Below, piece after piece: positions 20,455 to 24,627 of a stretch of 24,627 nt of DNA. Numbering within the stretch: position 1 is the first letter of the stretch; the number at the start of each line of letters is the position of its first letter. The stretch is from Saccoglossus kowalevskii (lineage: Eukaryota; Hemichordata; Enteropneusta; Harrimaniidae): assembly GCF_000003605.2 (NCBI RefSeq), contig NW_003131858.1, positions 433,465-458,091 of the forward strand. Direction: 5' to 3'. Below the pieces are notes generated by a model that was not told the DNA's origin, did not search any database, and saw only the letters and a list, made by a program, of their open reading frames with translations. Position numbers and translations under genes: made by a program.

Positions 20455-21576
20455 CTACCATTTGAATAGAGTTTTTGAGGAGAGTTTCTCAAGCAGTTTT
20501 GTAGCGGTCGGTCTCTGTTCTGGTTTTGGTGACCAACACTGCATAATAGCGTCAACGTACCAGGCCTCGTCCATGTTGTTCAATACTGTGGTTGTAAAAC
20601 TCGGACGCAGGTGATATGCTACCACGCCGAAGATGACCACATGTTGATTTTCACCGGCGAAGGGCTGTTCCCGTGTCAACATCTGCCAAAGGGTGACTCC
20701 GTAAGAGTAGATGTCAGCTTTGGTAGTGGGGACATCCCCTCGTAACAACTCGGGGGCTCTGTAAGCAAACGTACCTGTTAGATAGGATCTTTGAGTGGGA
20801 CTGACATGGCCCTCGTCGATCTCGTCCTGTACCGTCTGACAGCAACCAAAATCGGCGAGCTTACATCTGTCATCGGGCGTTATAATCACATTCGCCGGCT
20901 TCACATCGAGATGCGCAATTCCATTATCATGTGTATAAAATAACGCGTTGGCAATATCCAAGGAATAAGTTATTCTCCTCTCCCGTGGTAAAGGGTCCCG
21001 GCTGTCGTTAATCACTTGTTGTAGGTTCAGATCACCGGCGTACTCCATAACTATGATGGCACAATCGGAGAAATTATCACCGGCGCTCGCCAGTATGGTT
21101 CGCACAATATTTGTATGTTTCAGCCTCAAAGCTGCCAGTTCCGCTTTAAAACTCTCAACAGCAGCTCTCTTGTTTTTGTTAAAAATATTGATTCTCTTCA
21201 CAGCCACCCTTCGCCCACCATAGCACCCCTCATACACCGCTCCGAACCCACCACTACCTATCAGGTTGTTAATTTCAATATCGTCAAACTGGAGTCCCCG
21301 GGAAACGATTTGGGCGGATGACAGGCACGGTGGCATTGGGCACGAGTCAATTTCTCGCGAATAACCCGAATCACAATCGGGATTAATAACCTCAGTCGGC
21401 ATATTGGAGTTCGTATCCGCATATATCGGTACATAGGAAGGTTTCCGTCTTCGTCGGCTCGAATATCGTCTTGCCTTCGGACGGTGAATGTTCTGTTGGC
21501 GTTCTCTCATCTGATTCAACACAGGCCGAAGCCTGCGCAGAAAAAGACGAAGAATCTGAAGAAATATTTTCGTCAT
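20455..21576 (-). CDS. mos: Mos serine/threonine kinase, single exon
   Basis: A 373-codon intronless frame ending in TAG at 20455-20457. The kinase domain spans about residues 99-370: glycine loop GSGGFG (107-112), catalytic Lys127 in VAVK, helix-C Glu146, HLDVKPAN (222-229, Asp224 catalytic), DFGCC (242-246), GTFAYRAPE (268-276), DIYSYG (288-293) and the QCW...RP end with Arg355. HLD instead of HRD, DFGC, the YRAPELL-type APE region and GENQHVVIFGVVAYHLRPS (like the GERQH...VVAYDLRPS block of vertebrate Mos) identify Mos and not Raf or another relative. Mos activates MEK-MAPK in oocytes and holds meiotic arrest. The first 58 residues are very Arg-rich and unlike known Mos. Met59 (21402) begins MPT, fitting the Met-Pro start of vertebrate Mos, and gives a 315-residue protein close to the usual 340-360. 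The start is therefore uncertain; the kinase assignment is firm. Confidence 0.93.
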   Translation of the reverse strand: MTKIFLQILRLFLRRLRPVLNQMRERQQNIHRPKARRYSSRRRRKPSYVPIYADTNSNMPTEVINPDCDSGYSREIDSCPMPPCLSSAQIVSRGLQFDDIEINNLIGSGGFGAVYEGCYGGRRVAVKRINIFNKNKRAAVESFKAELAALRLKHTNIVRTILASAGDNFSDCAIIVMEYAGDLNLQQVINDSRDPLPRERRITYSLDIANALFYTHDNGIAHLDVKPANVIITPDDRCKLADFGCCQTVQDEIDEGHVSPTQRSYLTGTFAYRAPELLRGDVPTTKADIYSYGVTLWQMLTREQPFAGENQHVVIFGVVAYHLRPSFTTTVLNNMDEAWYVDAIMQCWSPKPEQRPTATKLLEKLSSKTLFKW

Positions 21577-21658
21577 TGTTCAAAGATAATACAGTTCTTT
21601 CAAGCGCAGCACCTGTTGATTTCTGCCATGTAGCGAAGACAGCGCTGCCACCAGGCAT
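21392..21658 (-). other. Open frame overlapping the mos 5' end (uORF or misframed N-terminus)
   Basis: In the frame offset by one from mos, an ATG at 21658 opens 88 codons ending in TGA at 21394-21392. It begins MPGGSAVFATWQKST and is Ser/Glu/Thr-rich with several Ser-Pro and Thr-Pro pairs, more like a natural disordered region than the Arg-rich mos frame over the same bases. Its stop falls 8-10 nt after the A of the mos Met59 codon, an arrangement that could allow reinitiation at Met59. Alternatively an indel has separated the true mos N-terminus from the kinase frame. Confidence 0.35.
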
Positions 21659-21772
21659 AGAGTGATGAGCCTGGGAGCTAAGCAGTACAGCCGTACCTGG
21701 TAATAGGTCCACCAGCCTATAGCTTCGATATTCTGCATAACTTTGCGGGCGTCGTCATTGCAGCCTTTGCGC

Positions 21773-21834
21773 GATATTTACATCCACCATTAGCCTGGCG
21801 TCCATCGACGTCATCAACCAATCAACAGACGTCA
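21773..21834 (-). promoter_or_regulatory. Candidate mos promoter (two CRE-like sites, CCAAT box, weak TATA)
   Basis: GACGTCA occurs at 21807-21813 and again at 21828-21834, 21 bp apart (two helical turns), matching the cAMP-response element core. A CCAAT box lies between them (21818-21822). Reading toward mos, a TATA-like TAAATATC follows at 21780-21773. A start near 21745 would give a 5' UTR of about 170 nt to Met1 or about 340 nt to Met59. Confidence 0.4.
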
Positions 21835-21884
21835 CCACATTTACAAATATGTCATATTGTTTTCAAAACTATTTTTGTCATAAT

Positions 21885-21896
21885 CGCCATATGGCG
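21885..21896. promoter_or_regulatory. CGCCATATGGCG palindrome (paired YY1-type half-sites)
   Basis: A perfect 12-bp palindrome made of two CGCCAT half-sites, the core of the YY1 consensus. It lies about 310 bp upstream of mos Met1. Confidence 0.35.
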
Positions 21897-21979
21897 GGTG
21901 CTCAAATTTGAATAGAACGTTCCACTGTGTTGACGGTGGGCGGTGCCTCGCTGGCAGTGAGGGACTTTCGCGGTAGCGC

Positions 21980-21987
21980 TATTTATA
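21980..21987 (-). promoter_or_regulatory. TATA-like box upstream of mos
   Basis: On the minus strand this reads TATAAATA in the context GCTATAAATAG, close to an ideal TATA box. If used it would start transcription near 21955, upstream of the YY1 and CRE motifs. It is the alternative to the promoter at 21773-21834. Confidence 0.3.
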
Positions 21988-23451
21988 GCTACTAGCGAGA
22001 GTCTGTTGAACTTTTGCGATTACAGAATGTTGCGTTTGGAAGAACGTGGTATAGGTGTTGGTACATGCACTTGAAGAAATTGATTTTAAAAAATCGTTCC
22101 AATAATTCAAAACATTGCGAGATTACAAATCCTAAAATGAAATTATGCGTGCACGGTTTTGAAATTGTTGTTGCCATAGGAAACAATGGTAATTTGCTGC
22201 ACGATTGCTTACTCTGCTATCTGTTTTGTTTGGGGCGACTGGCGTTGCGACACGCCGTATCCTAGATGGGCTTTGTGTGACTCATAAACGCCCTCAATGC
22301 ACATTGGTTGTTCGCACGAAATTTGAAAGCGGGGTGTGCAACAACCGCCAGCGTTTTAAATCTTAGGCAAAAGTTCAAATCAAATCGAATGAAAGTCATA
22401 TAAAAATATAGAAAATTACACTAATTAGATATGGCGTCACGAGAATTTGACCACTGGACATTTCATGGCAAAATGTCGCCTTTATTTGGGAACGTCATTC
22501 GTAACACCTCAGACTAATAAAAGTGTAATATTATTGACCTGAGATAATACCGAATATATATATAATATATAAGAATATATTTTACCTTTTGATTTAATTA
22601 TGTTTCTTAATGTTCATTTGCACTCTCAAAAAGCGGAGTCGTTTTTGTGGTGAACCACAGACCAAAGAATGTGTGTTTTCTAAGGTAATTTGTTAAGGCT
22701 TGCAATTGATCGCTTTAAGCGAGAATAAGAAACACAGTTCTTGTCATTACAACCGAGGACTGAATGGCGTGCCTGCATCAAACGAGTCTGCAAACACCTG
22801 TAATACACATGTTATCAATACGTACATCGACATGGCAGTACTTTTCCGATTCCACGCGCTTCATGAATAATACTGTGCAAGGCGTCAGCCAGGGACGCAG
22901 ACACAGCAAACAATAATATTACAGTCCTTGTATAAATCTACAATAGACGGTTGTGTATTTCATAATGGTACGCCCGAGTGCGCCATGTTCTAGTTTTATT
23001 TTATTAATCAATTATTTGAAATAATTTTACGATCAAACTCTTTCACGAGGTAAGTATGAATACAATAAATGTTAACGCATGCGTAGTGCATAGCGTAAAA
23101 TTTTATCAAAAGAATTCGAGCTTGCGCGCTTCATAACAACTATGTTTGCTTACGACTTCAAAGTGATAAAAGAGATAAAATATGACGCAATAAAATTGCA
23201 TTGATACTAAATTGTAAAATATGGAAAAAATACACAAAATGCATACGTTAGTTTGTTATATACGAGCGTACTGTCGTTTCTCAGACGATGAGAAGCATAT
23301 CATATACAAGGTGGAATTTGATTCGCCGAAAAAAAAATGTTAACATACAAGCTACTCTCTGATTGGTCTGGCTGCTAGATCAGAACTGGCTAGCCAATCA
23401 TACACATACTTGATTTGCATTGACCCGATTTTGCATGGCAAATTTACAAAA
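21988..23451. other. Intergenic stretch, no gene recognised
   Basis: No gene supported. The open frames at 21992-22265 lie on opposite strands of the same DNA and show no domain. An AT dinucleotide-rich patch is at about 22553-22580, and an imperfect inverted repeat with two CCAAT motifs is at about 23361-23400. Confidence 0.55.
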
Positions 23452-23669
23452 TACTGTAAAATACTTTATTTTCGCATGAAATTAATTTTCGCTATTTTCG
23501 CTGAAGGAATGATTCAATGAAAATAAAATCCAGCGAATATATCTTTTTCTCCTTTATTTTCTATTCAACTCGTCAAAAATCAGAGAGAAAATATATTCCA
23601 TCATACAAAACACCCAAAAAGTCTTTTCAGCGAAAATTATTTCCAGCTAAAATAAAATATTTCACAGTA
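23452..23669 (-). mobile_element. MITE, CTGTAAAATA family, copy 2 (inverted)
   Basis: A 218-bp element, flanked by TA, starting TACTGTAAAATACTTTATTT and ending in a sequence whose reverse complement starts TACTGTGAAATATTTTATTT. Its reverse complement aligns with 5808-6028 over the full length with scattered substitutions and small indels. A 69-codon open frame inside it is not a gene. Confidence 0.85.
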
Positions 23670-24467
23670 GATAACGGCCATCACATTAAAATAGAAGTGT
23701 GGGTAGAATTTCGGCTCACAGGCTGAATATAGGCGTACTCATCTGATTAGACTCGGGAGGCTTTGCACACTGTGTGCAACAAATGCAAAAGATTGGGATC
23801 TACATATTACTATCAGAACATAACGCCGCGCATTGTAATATTATAGGCTCATAACTTATATTAGTATTACAACAAACAAATGGTTTTATTGACCAATGAA
23901 CATTTTATTCATGTTGTTAAAAAATAATTTTATACGGAATGGCGCAACTTTGGGAAAATATTGTGCATGTTATAACAGTATAACATATATCAATCAAGGG
24001 ATAATTCATTTGCAAACATACTGACGAATATATAAGGCACATTATAAAAATCAAATACACACTTCATCAAAGTCTCCCCAAAGACCATGCAAAATAGTGC
24101 TAGTTTGTTTTAATTTGCCCAACACCAATTTGCTTAGCACCCCGGTGAAATTATTTTCTGTGATTTTATGTGTTTGAAATAAATATTTGAAAAAAAGGAC
24201 TATTCCACTTAAAAACTACATTTAAGCTATTATGTGAGTGTTTACCTGTTATTTTCGGAAACACAACAAGTTGCGACGAAACATAAATTATTGTACCGTG
24301 AAATTAACGTGAGTTTTTTCGTGAGATCATTTCATAAAAAGAACTACCGTACCAATCAAGATTTTTATGCAATGAAGCACAATTTTTACACACGTATTTT
24401 AATAAGTTTAAACCCCTTGTGCCTATGACCGGGGATGCCCTCCAATCGTTAAATGTCTAAAAATAGA
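23670..24467. other. Intergenic stretch, no gene recognised
   Basis: AT-rich DNA with nothing that I can support as a gene, RNA or transposon. Confidence 0.6.
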
Positions 24468-24517
24468 AAGGTGGGCTTATACCCGGGAATGGGCTTATGG
24501 CAGGGGAAGTACGGTAA
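24468..24517. repeat. Fragment of an interspersed repeat ending in TACGGTA
   Basis: GGTGGGCTTATACCCGGGAA is followed by a second GGGCTTAT 17 bp later, then by GGGGAAGTACGGTAAA. Repeats with GGGCTTATA units and a TACGGTA terminus recur in many marine invertebrate genomes. Only one end is recognisable here. Confidence 0.35.
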
Positions 24518-24627
24518 ATGGTAACTATTTGTTTTAGCATTCTGTTGTATTTTTGCAAAGCAGGTGACGTCTACATGGAAACCGAACTCAGAATACCTTG
24601 TGTAACACATTTTGGTATCTGCTTAAT

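Noticed and set aside
1..24627. tRNA, rRNA or CRISPR arrays
   Set aside because: No cloverleaf with T-loop box, no rRNA core motifs, and no regularly spaced direct repeats were seen by eye. A covariance-model search would be the decisive test.

Overview
This is an AT-rich animal nuclear genome window. Coding DNA is sparse, exons are split by GT-AG introns, and there are many short non-autonomous DNA transposons. No bacterial operon, CRISPR array, rRNA or tRNA gene was found. The protein matches (CCDC25, a Mos kinase with vertebrate-like hallmarks, and a RecQ-like helicase scrap) together with the transposon load suggest an invertebrate, possibly a deuterostome such as a hemichordate, echinoderm or cephalochordate. 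The species cannot be fixed from this sequence alone.

Layout. Positions 1-2594 hold the 3' end of a plus-strand CCDC25 gene: an upstream intron, a coiled-coil exon (460-662), a 1.85 kb intron, and a terminal exon ending in the family's DSDEFM tail (2516-2594). Its 3' UTR and candidate poly(A) signals follow. From about 4.4 to 20.4 kb I see no intact gene. This stretch holds a patchwork of MITEs: TA-flanked 'CTGTAAAATA' elements, TTAA-flanked elements, an hAT-like element with a clean 8-bp target duplication, and two tiny palindromic insertions with 9-bp flanking repeats. It also holds several perfect hairpins, simple repeats, isolated promoter-type motifs, and a decayed N-terminal fragment of a RecQ-like helicase (10688-10855). 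At 20455-21576, on the minus strand, lies a complete intronless Mos kinase gene with a plausible CRE/CCAAT promoter upstream. From 22 kb to the end there is no recognisable gene, only another copy of the CTGTAAAATA MITE (inverted relative to the 5.8 kb copy) and a second repeat fragment.

How it fits together. CCDC25 and mos are the only two genes with clear function, and nothing links them except position. The most informative material is the transposon stratigraphy (a 126-bp TTAA MITE in three copies, one of them split by a later hAT-like MITE) and the 5' end of mos. At mos, three candidate starts overlap a second long open frame that stops 8-10 nt past the internal start encoding Met-Pro-Thr. 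No complete new biological system is evident.
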